Source: Trichostrongylus colubriformis
Lineage: Eukaryota > Nematoda > Chromadorea > Rhabditida > Trichostrongylidae
Reading direction: 5' to 3'
DNA: 64,000 nucleotides
Assembly (NCBI GenBank): GCA_963978905.1
Contig: OZ022257.1
Location: forward strand, 26,117,274 to 26,181,273
A program made the position numbers and the translations under genes. Of the stretch, positions 42,701 to 54,700 are shown piece after piece. Every line of letters begins with the position of its first letter. The stretch's first letter is position 1. The notes beneath the pieces were generated by a model. It worked only from the letters and a program-made list of their open reading frames with translations, was not told where the DNA came from and searched no databases.

Positions 42701-45700
42701 GACAGTGTTGTGCACCCAGGGGGTATCGCTTTCCACTATGCGGCCGGCCTTAAGTAACTTGTTGATGTGGTCATCCAACTCGTGTTGGAATCGAGTTGGG
42801 ATTCTCGTGGGCCGGTAGCGGGTTGGCGGCACCTGGGTGGTAGTCTTAATCGTAATGGGAGATTCTTCGTACGAGCCCAAATCCTACGAGGAAAGCGAGA
42901 TTAGGTCCTTATATTCCTCGAAAAGGGCCACTAACTGACGCTTTTCCTCATCGTTAACTTCGGCCCTGGACTAATCGAGTTGAAACTGTATATCTCTTGG
43001 TGACGAGCAATCAGCTTGGGGGAGGTCTGCTGAGCAGACCACTGTGCTAAAAGCACGACAGGGGGTCTGCGAGGTTCCCGTAATCGGACTCGATCAGCGG
43101 TTGCGCTGAGGTCAACATCTGGTTCTTGTACAAAACATGAGGGGAGACCGAAGGGTTGGCTACGGAGAGAAAGGCTTTGCCTTGGTTGAAGACTGCGGGA
43201 GCTACAAACGAGCCTTCCTTCAGGACATTAGCTAGCGAAACGAAGGTTGAAGTCTCCTTATTCGGGCACGCCACATAGCAGGGGACCAGAGCTCCGTTCC
43301 TGGGCGAAGCAGGGTGGTCTCAGCTGCCCGGACGGAGATCTGCGAAGCTGCAGAGGATTCCGCTTCCGTTATGGCGCAGGTGAGAATCTGCACTTGGTCC
43401 GCACCCATGTGGAAGACCCGGCTCCTGTAGTCTACCGACCAAGGAGGCAAGCGACGGAGGACGTCGTTGCCTAAAATAAGATTGTAGGCATTAGCTCGCA
43501 TAGGGACGCACTGGGTGGCAGTAAAATGGACTGATTGCCGAAGGGTTTCGCTGCCAATCTGCAGCTCAACCATGGCTGATCCAATAAGGTCCACAGGGAT
43601 TCCTGACATACCGACAGCTGAGGGAACCACGCTGGCGTCCAAATGGAATATACCGAGAAGTGGGAGTAAAGACTTACTAGCTACGGTAATTCCAGCTCCG
43701 GTATCCACCAAGGCTAGCATACTAAGTCCGTTGACCTTGATGGGAATCTGCGCTACGAACAATTGTGGGTCGCAGCCGGTGGCTAGCACGCGGAGGGGAC
43801 TGTGGGCGCTCGGGGAGGCCATAAATTATCTACCTCAATATCGATCTTGGAAATTCCGAGGTCGATAGCGGATGGGGTAGAAGGGGGCGCTAGTGGCGTC
43901 GGGGAAAGCAGCATTCTAGGAGGGTTGGTGACAGCTGGTAAGGCTTGCTGACAACCTTGCATTCACTTGAGAAGGGGCATCAGCCCCGGGTAGCCGTAAT
44001 TGATGTAACACACGAGGAGAGAACGGAGGATACGCAGTGAAACAAACAAGCAGCAGCAGAAGACCCAACCTTGGAAAGGGCTTAAGGAGGGCCAAAACCA
44101 TGAGAAAAATGTAGGACTTACCTGAAGCGGTTCCCCGCTGCCCGACGATGAAAGGTTTTGTCGCTCCGTGAAGTGGTCTAGCAGCTGTTCCTGATCGCGG
44201 AGAGTCCAGAGTTCCTGCAGTTGACCGTCGGAGACAACTCACTGAAATTAGTCAAAATTAAATTATGGAAAATGGTCAAGTTAGGGGATAGGGACAATGA
44301 TCCCAGCGAAGGGTAAGAAGGGATGCGTTCCACGCTGTCCAAGGGGATAGGGGTCAGCCGTCCTGAACTAGGGTAGAATCGAATCAGAGAGGAGTTGGTT
44401 GACAGAACGAAAGAGGTGTTGTTGGAGCAATCGGCGGGCTTGGACCGTCCCACGACTACGCCGGTAGAGGGGTTCAGATATGCTTGCCATCTAGAGCCGC
44501 TTGGGAGCGAAATCTGGACCCGAGGAAACTCAAAGCATGACCCATTGAAGGGCAAGAAGTGGACTGCGCTTGCTGGAAGTGGGAAGCACCGCTGCACCTG
44601 AACTAACCCACTGCCCAGATGTGTGGCGGCAATATCCCTGCGGCTGATCAAGCTGCGCATGGCGAGGGTGGGATTAGTGCACAGGGCGACGTGGAGGGCT
44701 ATTGCCAAGACGTTAGTCCGTTCACACAGAGCCTGAAGCGCGTGACGGAAGAGTGAGGATACGGTATCCTATACCGTGTCCTCAACTGCCAAGAGCTGCG
44801 CAGAGAGTTGATTGGTAGTGACCAGACCTACATCTGCGGAGCGGGGCGCGCGCTTCATCACAGTGATTGCGTAGCCCTGGTCGGTCACTATGAGCTGCTT
44901 ACGACAATCTAGAACTGACGGATTGTGGTCGGACCAGGACAGGGCAAACTCTTTAGACTCACTGATCCAAACGTGGCCCAGAAGCAAACCCCTCATTTTA
45001 GAGACAAAAACAAAACGGCATTGTTCTTCTGCGTCCGGGGTCCACATCACCACAGATCCGTCCGCGAGAGTGCAGGAGCCGTCCTTATATGTGCAGGAAT
45101 GCATGTTCCTACCGCGGACTCGGGAGCGTCATTGCCATGTCGGGCATGAACGAAAGTGTCAATCAAGTAGCAATTGAAGATCTCAATTGTGTGATCGGAG
45201 CAGCATCCAAAGGGTGCCGAGGGAAACTGTAATAAGAGTTCATTAGAAGTGCGCCAGAGACTACCGTGCTGGGACAATTCGCCATGGGCGCAACTTTTGT
45301 GGCGAGCCATAAGGGTGCATTCTTCGAGCGAGACAAGCAAGAGAACTTCAGAATGCTTCTCGGAGCGGGCTCCGAAAAAGTTCACAGAGTAGAGCACGGA
45401 GTGAGGGACAATCTTACAAAATGAAGCAGGAGAAGAGTATCTTCTAGTATTTGGGCGAAAAACTTGCACATAAAGTGACTGAATATGTCTCTGTTAACTG
45501 GCAGCAGCCAGGAGCAATCATAGGATTGCGGGACGAAAAACAGGTTCGTCGGGTTTTCTGACGGGCACAGCCCTTGCTGTGCCCGTCAGAAAACCCGAGC
45601 CGAGGACCCGAGGAATTACGATGCAATTGTAGAGATGAGAAGAAGACTGAGGACCTCAGGGGCGCCAGTGCGAGGGGAGAACGACTCCTTATCAAAAGCT

Positions 45701-48700
45701 GACCCAGCCAGCTCGTCATTCCTTTTGAGGAGAGCGGCTACTCTGGCCTCGTAATGATCGAGCTGGGCTTTGGTTTGGTTCACGGTCAAGGAGAGCTCTT
45801 CAATGCGCCGTTGGGCGGACAAAAGAGCCTGGTCATCAGAATGAGAAGAGGAAGGAGCACAAGACATCATCTGGGCATTTCCACGCCGAGGAAGTTCTTC
45901 ACGGGCGGAAGACTGAGGACCAAAAGGGGTACCTGCATTCCTACGGTTCCTGTTGCGAGGAGGGCTAGGGCAGGAACTGGCGAAGTGACCCTCTCCACCG
46001 CAGTTGAAGCAGAGGCTTGAAAAGAGCAAAACGGTCGCCCTCGTCTTCTCGCTCGATATCTTCCTGAATTTGAGCTTTCGAAAGCGCCTGCTCAAGGGTG
46101 GTCGGGCAGTGGATTTTGACCACCTTCCTAATGCTATTGCGGAGACGGGTTACAAACTCCGCAAGGACGCGGTCGGCCTGTACCTGCGGGGGCTGCCCTG
46201 CTAAAGCGGTCCTAACGAGGGAACGGATTCGGTGAGCAAAGGCAGCGCACGTCTCACCTGGCTCTTGCCTGCACACAGCCAGCTTCTCGCGAGCCATCAG
46301 CTTCTGCTGGGGTCCCTCAAAGAAATCGTGCAGGTGAGCAACCAGCGCCTGGAAATCTTTGCGCTCTTCCTCGCTGAGCTCCTCTACTTTATCCCTTGCT
46401 GCCCCATCTATGTGCGTGACGAGGAAGCACGCCTTCTGTTCGGGTGACAACGGGGTAGTACGGGTTCTAAGGAGATCCTCAAAACGACGCAGCCAAATGG
46501 AAAAATCGACTCCGTCTGCCTCTCCTCCTGAAAATGGAACGAGCTTGGGTACCGAGATGTCCTGGCCCAGCGAAGCCACTACCGGTAGGGAGTCCAGACG
46601 GCTGCCTACTACTGAGAAGGAGTGATTTAATTTTTGAGTGAGGGAGCTATTGCCTTCATTAATCTTCTGCGCTAGAGCTGAGGTCTGCGAACGAGCATCG
46701 TTCCAGACCATGGAGATAGCCATCGAGGCAGCATCGCGAAGCTCCTTGCCATCCTTTCCATGAAGAACAGCGGAGTCATCAACCCGAGACAGCGATAGAT
46801 CCAACGGCGTCGTTAGGGTACCATCGGGGATATTCTCCTGTGGAAGGGCATCAGCCTCCGGCGGCGATATATTGCGACTCAAATTCTCTTGGGTAGGAGC
46901 ATCAGCTCCGGACAGAAAGCATGGCGGGGAGCTGTCGGCCGAGGAAGCCGACTGCACCGAACTGCGAGTTTGAACAGGCATGACTGAAGATGGGGAAGCG
47001 TGGACGGAAGCCGTATATATTGCCGCACGGAGTTCCACGGAAATGGGGGGGGGGGGAGGGGCGACTACCGTACCCCAACAATGCGGAGGATAGCCATGCG
47101 CCTAACGGCAACAGCCGAAAATAATAGCATAGGACAGATGATACTTGGGGGCAATAACTGGGCGCGTGAACACCTTCCAACGTGAAACCTTACCGTGACT
47201 TCAACTTTAACCTTATATTTCCATGTACCGGTCCTTATTCAGCTTTCAGCGCTCCCTTACTTGAGCGAAAGTTGCACTTGTAACTCAAAGCGCCCATAAC
47301 TCGTTGAACTGCACTCTGGAGCCCTCTTGGCTCGGTTCCTTCGCGCGGAACGCTTCTGAACGTCCGATATTCTCTTGTTCAAGACCAACAGGGCCCCGGG
47401 GAAAATTCACACAAAGTACAAAATCCGAACGGTACCGTACTCTCTTTGTCTTACCATGCTGCTCAAACGTCGTGAAAGCGCCCTTGTTCGCACTTTTTGC
47501 CGCAAGTTGCTCGGGTCAAATGTGCCAGATGGTACCACGGCTGGTAAACACAGACGCATGGAAAAGCTGAGAAGAAAGAGCTTTGTCGCCGCGTCGAACA
47601 TGCGAAATTCGAATTTCGATGGTTGAGCAGCATGGGAACTCAAACAATCTAGCTAGAAATGGTGGGGGAGCGAAACTCATCGACTACAACCTCGAAGGAT
47701 GGAACGGGATGAGCTAAGCTGCCAATAACGAAAGAGGTGGCCACACTCATATGCTCTTGGTGAGGCTCAGCAGAGCCGATGAAGGAAAACGTACCTGTCC
47801 GCCGGAACGTCTCACTCGCTGCTACCAGTCATGCTCGTGGCCTGGCCACGGATGCCCTCTGATGCAACAGACAAACGACCCAGATTAACGTTGATTTATT
47901 ACAGATTGAGTATCAGATATGCCGCAATAATAGGTCGTAGTTCTTCGGAGATCCTTGGGGTCGTGTCTGGCGACAGCAAGGTGTTGGGACCATGAGGCGA
48001 CGTCTGGCGAACAGGCAGGATCGGGCTCGATGAGATGGTAGACGGTGGCCGCGCAGCGTGTCTCTCTCCTCGAACCCTCGGCACGACGACTTTAAAGGCA
48101 CACCACGCGATAATCACATTAGTGTTTTACTTTCTTGGGGGAAGTAGGTCCTTAGATAGGTGGCCAAGTTGCACCCTTGTTGCGGCTCTGTAGTGCATCC
48201 TCGCGGCGATAATCGCGCTCAACCCGAGCCGAGTTGAGCCCATCGAGCCGAATCACTCCTGGCTTTAGACGAACAAATTTCCAACGTGGCTCTTACATGG
48301 AGAAGGAAACTTGCGATAAGACAAGATAAGGCGGTGATTTGTATAGCGAAGGCAGCTCCAACAGGGAAGAACAGGTGATATCGGAGCTTTTGAGTGATAT
48401 CATCAAGCAAAAGCTCTTCTACAATCTCCAATACTCGTGCGGGGACTGAATACAGGGGGTTCTATTTTTGGTGGATGTGAAGGGATTTGGTTCATTTTTC
48501 TTCACTGGTGGATGAAGCAGGGCCCTTACGTCCAGTAATACGCGCGATAACTCTCACAATTTATCGCGTGGTGTGCCTTTAAATACTGCGCATTAATAAC
48601 GCGAGCCCGAGGAATTTGGGTGACTCAGCATTCATGGTAATGTGCTCCGGCGAATGCTTACAAATTTATCATTAATGAAATGTGTCAATCCACTAATCCT

Positions 48701-51700
48701 AACACATTGGCGGAAGTGGGTACGATTGGGAGTTTACATAGTTCAGGGATCGATATTTTCCTGTTTGAGTGCATCAGATCCAGTTAATGTGTGTTCATAT
48801 CTAACTGAATGGGAATCGGACCCATCAGCGTTTCGGTGCATTGGCTCACCTAGTGTTCATTTTCCTTTTCGCAATGTTATCGAAGGGACTGGCTCTAAGC
48901 CACTCAATTCCCTGAATAGAAGCGCTTCGTATCGTATTTGTGAATCCATTGTTATGCTGTATATTCAAAGACGAGCTTCTCTTTTCATTGTCTCTTTTCT
49001 ACACACACACATATTTGAAAACTTGAAGGAGAAGATTCTTTTCAGGCCATTCTTCAGTGTTCGATGGGAATCAGAGGAGAAGTGAAGAAGACGCGGACGC
49101 TGTTCATTTATGGTAGAACGCGGATTCACATTGATTCCGTTGAAGGTCTTGGAGATTACATGGAACTGGAGGTTTGCGTACTTTTTGTAAATGAGGAATG
49201 TGGCTGTCACGTCCACCGATGCGGTTTGAGTTTCATTCGGTTTTCATGCAAAATTGCGGAGCTACCAACTGCATCTCGAGCAGAACAAATCTTGCATACA
49301 ACATAGGTGTGTGCACCTATGACGGAAAATCGCCATTAGCACGACTTGCCAAATCGATTGCCCATGGGAGCCCGGCAGAGCGTGGCTGCGTCACCGTCAC
49401 CATTTCCACCCATGCCACACTGCCTCCTGCACCCATGTCACTCTGCGTCCTCCACTCATGCCACACTGCCTCGCTCAAGGGTGCCATGCTCTGCCACTTG
49501 CACTCGCACCCGCCGAGCCGCTCGCCGCAAGCGGCCACGCGGTTTTCCGTCATAAGTGCACACACCCCTGCAATATCCATGCAAACAATAACTTGCGAAT
49601 ATATCAGTTTAACAGTAGACTACAGTTGTCATTGTTCTTAAGACCAACATTTTCATCGGACGCAATTCCATGCTCTAGATGAAGATCTCAGCGGTACATG
49701 GATCTCTGACAACTTTTCTGCATATTTGAACGAATTTCTGTATAACAATCAGCCCTGTCCATTCGATATTATAGCACTTTTCTCTGCAATGCAATAGCGG
49801 GATGATATACTAAGTGTTCCCGTTCAAATTCCCCCTGCTCTTAAGGTAGGTCTAGCAAAATTGAGAAGGGGCGGTTAATTTTTCTCAACGATCAACCTTC
49901 GCTTATGGCTGCTGAAGCTGCTCAGGCATCTGCATCGTCAGGAAGAGGATGCAAGTACAGCTCGAGATCTCGATATCAAGGGTGAAGCAAGACTCCCATC
50001 AAATGAAGTCGATGACCTGCATACAGTGGCATGATGAGGGTCTAAGGGTGTGTGGCGTATGTCGAACTTTCGCTTTGCGACGTCGCACCCGCGGCGTCAT
50101 CAGTTGCCGCAGCCGGTTTCAAAGGACTACCGTTATGGCAGTCCGTTCCGCTTTGTATGCAGTGAGCTGGCACTGTGGGAGTTCTTCAAAAAAATGGAAC
50201 TCGAACACCTTGAACAGAGTAGAAAATGGTGCTATCGCAATAAAAACGGTTCTTATAAAAAGTTGCTCACCAGGCATTTCATAGGGCCAACATGCAATCA
50301 AGCATGTTTTTTCGCCGTTGTTCCTTCCTCGATTTAGGCTTAGGTAGAACTAGCATCCAAAGTAGGATTCAAGTTACCGCGATAGCACGTGGATATACAG
50401 AAACTAGTTGAGCTATCGCACAGTACTGCGCGAATGACACAATGATAATGATCATTGGGGGGGCATAGTCTGGTGAGTGGTTGGTGTTCATCCGGCCTCG
50501 TAATTTCCTCTCGTGAATCTTATTTGGCCTTTTCTTATCCAGTGGACTTCAGTTTGTTGTCGTACCGTTTTTTTTACTTCCCTGCTATTTACTTTTTTCG
50601 AATCGTACTGTTCGCCAGGGTGGACTTTCTACTTTGCATCTATCCATTTCTCCCGTATTGGATTGTGAAGTTCTAAAATGGCTAACCACTCGTAGAAACG
50701 GAGTAAACGGCGGAGTTACGACTTCCTCTATTGTTGTGTTCCGTCTAGTAGCTCGGTCGTTCCAGGGGATGCTGACTTTAGCGGAATGTCGGTGAGTGAA
50801 TTCATTGCCAACATTATGGAGCTGAAAAAGGCTCCAGTGATCGGGCGAATGCTCGCAGTGGGTGAGAGTCTTTAGTTCCAGTAGGGTACTGTAGGTGTAC
50901 GGTATTATAATTACAAGATTACTCAGGTCACTTCGCACCTCACCTCGCACTTCCTAGCCTTGCCTATGGGGTGGCCCCACTCAAGTGCTCGCACGACTAT
51001 TGACCTTTTAGTAAAACGGTAATGCACATGTAAAATGGAAAAGGAGAAAGCGAATAAATAAAAAAATCATTCGTGGTTTGCAGTGAATCTTCATTGGTAC
51101 GAACCAGACTCTCAGGTCTGTTATCAATAACCATAATCGCGCCATGCATCTGTTCCCTGATTAGTAAGGTTTTTGATGAAAATCTAAGCTAGTAAGTTGA
51201 GGAGATGTACTCTTTGATATAAAGATAGATAGATTTGCGGTATATTTTGGCGTTAATCAGTACCTTCTGGGGGATGCGCCTTGCATCCCAGTTCCATTCA
51301 CAATCGTGGTGGCAAGTGAATGTGATTTGGCTATACAAAGACTTGCGAGGGCCAGCCGATGTACAAGTCAGTGCTTTCACTCTTGCAGGCGAGAGTGGTA
51401 CCAACATAACTACCCCGGAGGGATGGAAGGCTTTGTAGGGCAGCGTGGGCGCTGACGGGGGATTCGATCACGTGCCGTAAGAGTGGGGTGCGCGCCGCTA
51501 GTCCCTACACCAGCCCGCCCTGATATAATGATGAAGCAGGAAATCTTTGACATTTGAAGTCGGTCTGGCCATCGCACTGTACTACGCGAATCACACGTAA
51601 TTAATGTGAAAATGGTCAGTACATGGGGGTTTAGATAGTTAGCGCCCGACGTGCTTGGCTTCGATGGCACCGAATGTAGCGATCTGTTCACTCAATGAGC

Positions 51701-54700
51701 ACCAAATTCTTATACATATATCGGTAGCAAAACCCGTTTTCCAATTATCCATGCTTATTGATTGTCTGAGCGTGCACCACTATTTAGGTGGCCAGATTTG
51801 TAACGTTTACATCAGTTTACTTTTTTGTGAATAATAGTATACATGTTTTTGCTGTTATATCGGTTTCTTTCGTTTTTTGTTTGTTTTTCGTAGGTTTTTT
51901 CGTAGGTAAGTTAGTGTAATAGAAGCGTTGTAATAAAGACACAATTATAATTGTAATTACACATGTGCAATTTGTAGTAGATTCATTACATATCGTAAAA
52001 TCAGTCAGTGGGGAAGATGTCAACGGTCACCGCGAGCAATGGGAAAGGTCACCACACAGGCAAGGCTAGTGCGAGGTAAGGTGCGAAGTGACCTAAGTAA
52101 TCTTGTAATTATACTACCGTATACCTACAGTACACTATTGGAACTAAAGGTGCACACCCCTCGCAGTACTGGCTGACAAAATTCCCAAGTTTTCGGAAAT
52201 TGTGTAGGAGGAAAAGCGCATGCGAAGCATAGTGCCAGCAAGGGTGGAGGAGCCGGAAGTGAGTTTCCCACCATCGCGACGGCAGAAGAAAGTCGAGAGC
52301 AAGGTGGCTAAAATTCTGGTTGTCCTTGACGTCGAGTGTAGGCCGTCAGAAGTGTTCAGGATGGGCAGCTATGACGGGACCAGGTCCAGATTAGTCAAAG
52401 TTGTTCTTCCCTCCACACCGTATTGACGGAAAGCGTTTTCGAACGCTCGGAAGCTTCGCGTGACAGGCTTTACTGACATGGTTTTGCGCAGGAGCGTGAC
52501 TCAGGAGGAAAGGAACCACGATTTTGAGCTGAGGCAGATGGCGAAAGAATGGAATAAAGGTAAGAGTCTGAGGAGGGGGTATTCTATGGAGGACAGCTCA
52601 AACACATCTCAGAGCTGCCTAACAAGAAGTCGGGAAATGTTCAAACTTGCTTGGTAACTCTGTTACTCTTTCCTGCTTCTTGTTGAACGCGCGAAGTCTT
52701 TCCAATATGTTTGAACACCTTCACTTCTTTTTGACTGATATGAAGCCTGTTTTACTTTTTATTACAGAAACCTGGCTCAACTCTAGGCTCAAAATTTCTG
52801 AATTGTTTGAACTTCTACCTTACAACGTGTTCCGTGTGGACAGAGTCAGGTGCAAGGGTGACAGATGCCTTGCAAGTCGTGCCTGTTGACCTTTCTTTGA
52901 AAGCTGATGTTCTTTGCATAGTATTTTTAGATGCCACCACTGGATCCCGGATTAGGTTCATCTTGATTTATCGTCCTCCAAACTCACTAGGAACGATGAT
53001 GACCTCTTGTACGATCTACTGTATACCCTTGTTTCTTCCGAAAATGACACTTATTTTGGGTGACCTCGGCTTTGAAATTGATTGGCCCTACCCTGCTGCT
53101 TCGGATGCGGTATCCAGCATGTTTCCTGGCTTCTCTATAAGTTCAGGCGTCATTCAGCTTGTTGAGGAACCTACTCATAAAGACAACATCTTGGATGTAA
53201 TCCTCGCATCTATCCCAATTACACAATGTAGCCACTCTTCCTCCTCTTGCCACCTCATATCCTACTATATATAATTCGCTTAGTATGTCTGTGTGTGTGT
53301 GTGTGTGTGTGTGTGCTTGTCCGTCTGTCACGAAATTCATATCTCGCGTCGCAGCAAAGCTGGGACGCTGAATTTTACAAGTGATATAGGGGTGCCAAGG
53401 GAACCTCAGCGGTGGTGGACCGAAAGTGATAGCAACTGATAAAGGCTGATAAGGAGCCTCGGAAGGCAAATGTCACCAAATCCGTTTCGCGTTTCGGGTT
53501 GATCCTAAAGCGCTGACACCCATAGGTGTTTTGCGGGATGGGACGGAAACATTAATGGTGGATGACCAGCATTGATAACGGTTGATAAGATTCGATGAGG
53601 AGCGTAAAAAGGCTAGAGTCGTCAAATTCGTTTCGCCTTTCGCGTTGATCCAGGAGCGCTGACACTCATGGGTGTTAAGCAGGGTGGGTCAGGGACATTA
53701 ATAGCGGGTGATCCAAACTGATAGTGGTTGATAAGCTTCGATTAGGAGCGTGAGAAAGGGAAATGTCACCGAGGCCGGCTTGCTTCTACGGCTAACAGTG
53801 GAATGTTCATATTCGCAGGTATTGTAGGGTACGAGTACCTCAATGGTGCTGTTGGGTACAGGAGCCTCAGTGAAACTGATAACGGCTTACAGTGACTGAT
53901 AAGAACCGTTAGGAATTGGATGGGATGAAATCCTCGCTAACATTGTACGACCGCTCTAGCAAAAGCGTCTGATGCGCAGTGGCATCGGGTGAACATATTT
54001 TGTTTATGTTCTGATATCACTGACCGATGTATCGACCGCTGAATGCCTGGCGTTCCAAAAAAGGGTGCGTTTCTCTTCATAATGCGATCTCCATTGATAA
54101 TCATGATACAACCTATTTTTGTGATAGCAAAGCAAGCGGTTCACTCGGAATCATTTTCTAATGCGGTACTTGCAGCAACACTGGGTATCGACCGCTAGAC
54201 TATGTAAAATTCCGAGTAATGAAGCATGTTTACAAAAGTGAGAAACATCGATAAGCGGGATATGACTCTACCATCAATGTGTAGGAATTAGAGCTCAGCA
54301 AATGATCTATTTGTTACCAATCGATGCAATCGAATACAAAACTATCGATTTCCAAACTACCCAAACTCCCAATGATGACCAGTTGGCTGGCGCACACTAC
54401 TGCGCGCGATTCATGTGTACTACGTGCAAAATGGAATCCATGCAAAGCGATTGAAGTATACCGATACCAAAATGCTTTTTTATCACGCCATCTTCCTGCC
54501 TTTTTGCAATTCAATAGCTCAGCTGAAAGCAGAGGGAAGGAAATCTCCGCTCCGCTGTAGTCGGGCCGAACACACCCATTTTGCACAACATCGCCATGAA
54601 TCGCGCGCAGTAATCTGCGCCAGCCCACTGGTCACTCAATACTCCGCTTTGTAGCTGATGGTCCCCCAGCACTATTCATGCACCGTTACCTGAGCCTTAC

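Larger units (their letters stand above)
41510..48662 (-). mobile_element. Gypsy-like LTR retrotransposon with envelope-like module, defective
   Basis: Flanked by near-identical LTRs (41510-41854; 47832-48662, the latter split by a MITE). Minus-strand order: 5' LTR, gag, zinc knuckle, envelope-like glycoprotein, hydrophobic frame, protease, reverse transcriptase, start of RNase H, 3' LTR. The integrase and most of RNase H are missing: the coding sequence runs straight into the 3' LTR at 41854. Several frameshifts. Candidate primer-binding site TGGTAGCAGCGAGTG lies a few bases inside the 5' LTR. Confidence 0.8.

Noticed and set aside
47041..47060. Poly-G tract as a regulatory signal
   Set aside because: A G-run in the retrotransposon leader; nothing else supports a function.
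51268..51520. tRNA gene
   Set aside because: A B-box-like GATTCGATC is present, but no cloverleaf could be drawn and the sequence is repeated; treated as SINE-like.
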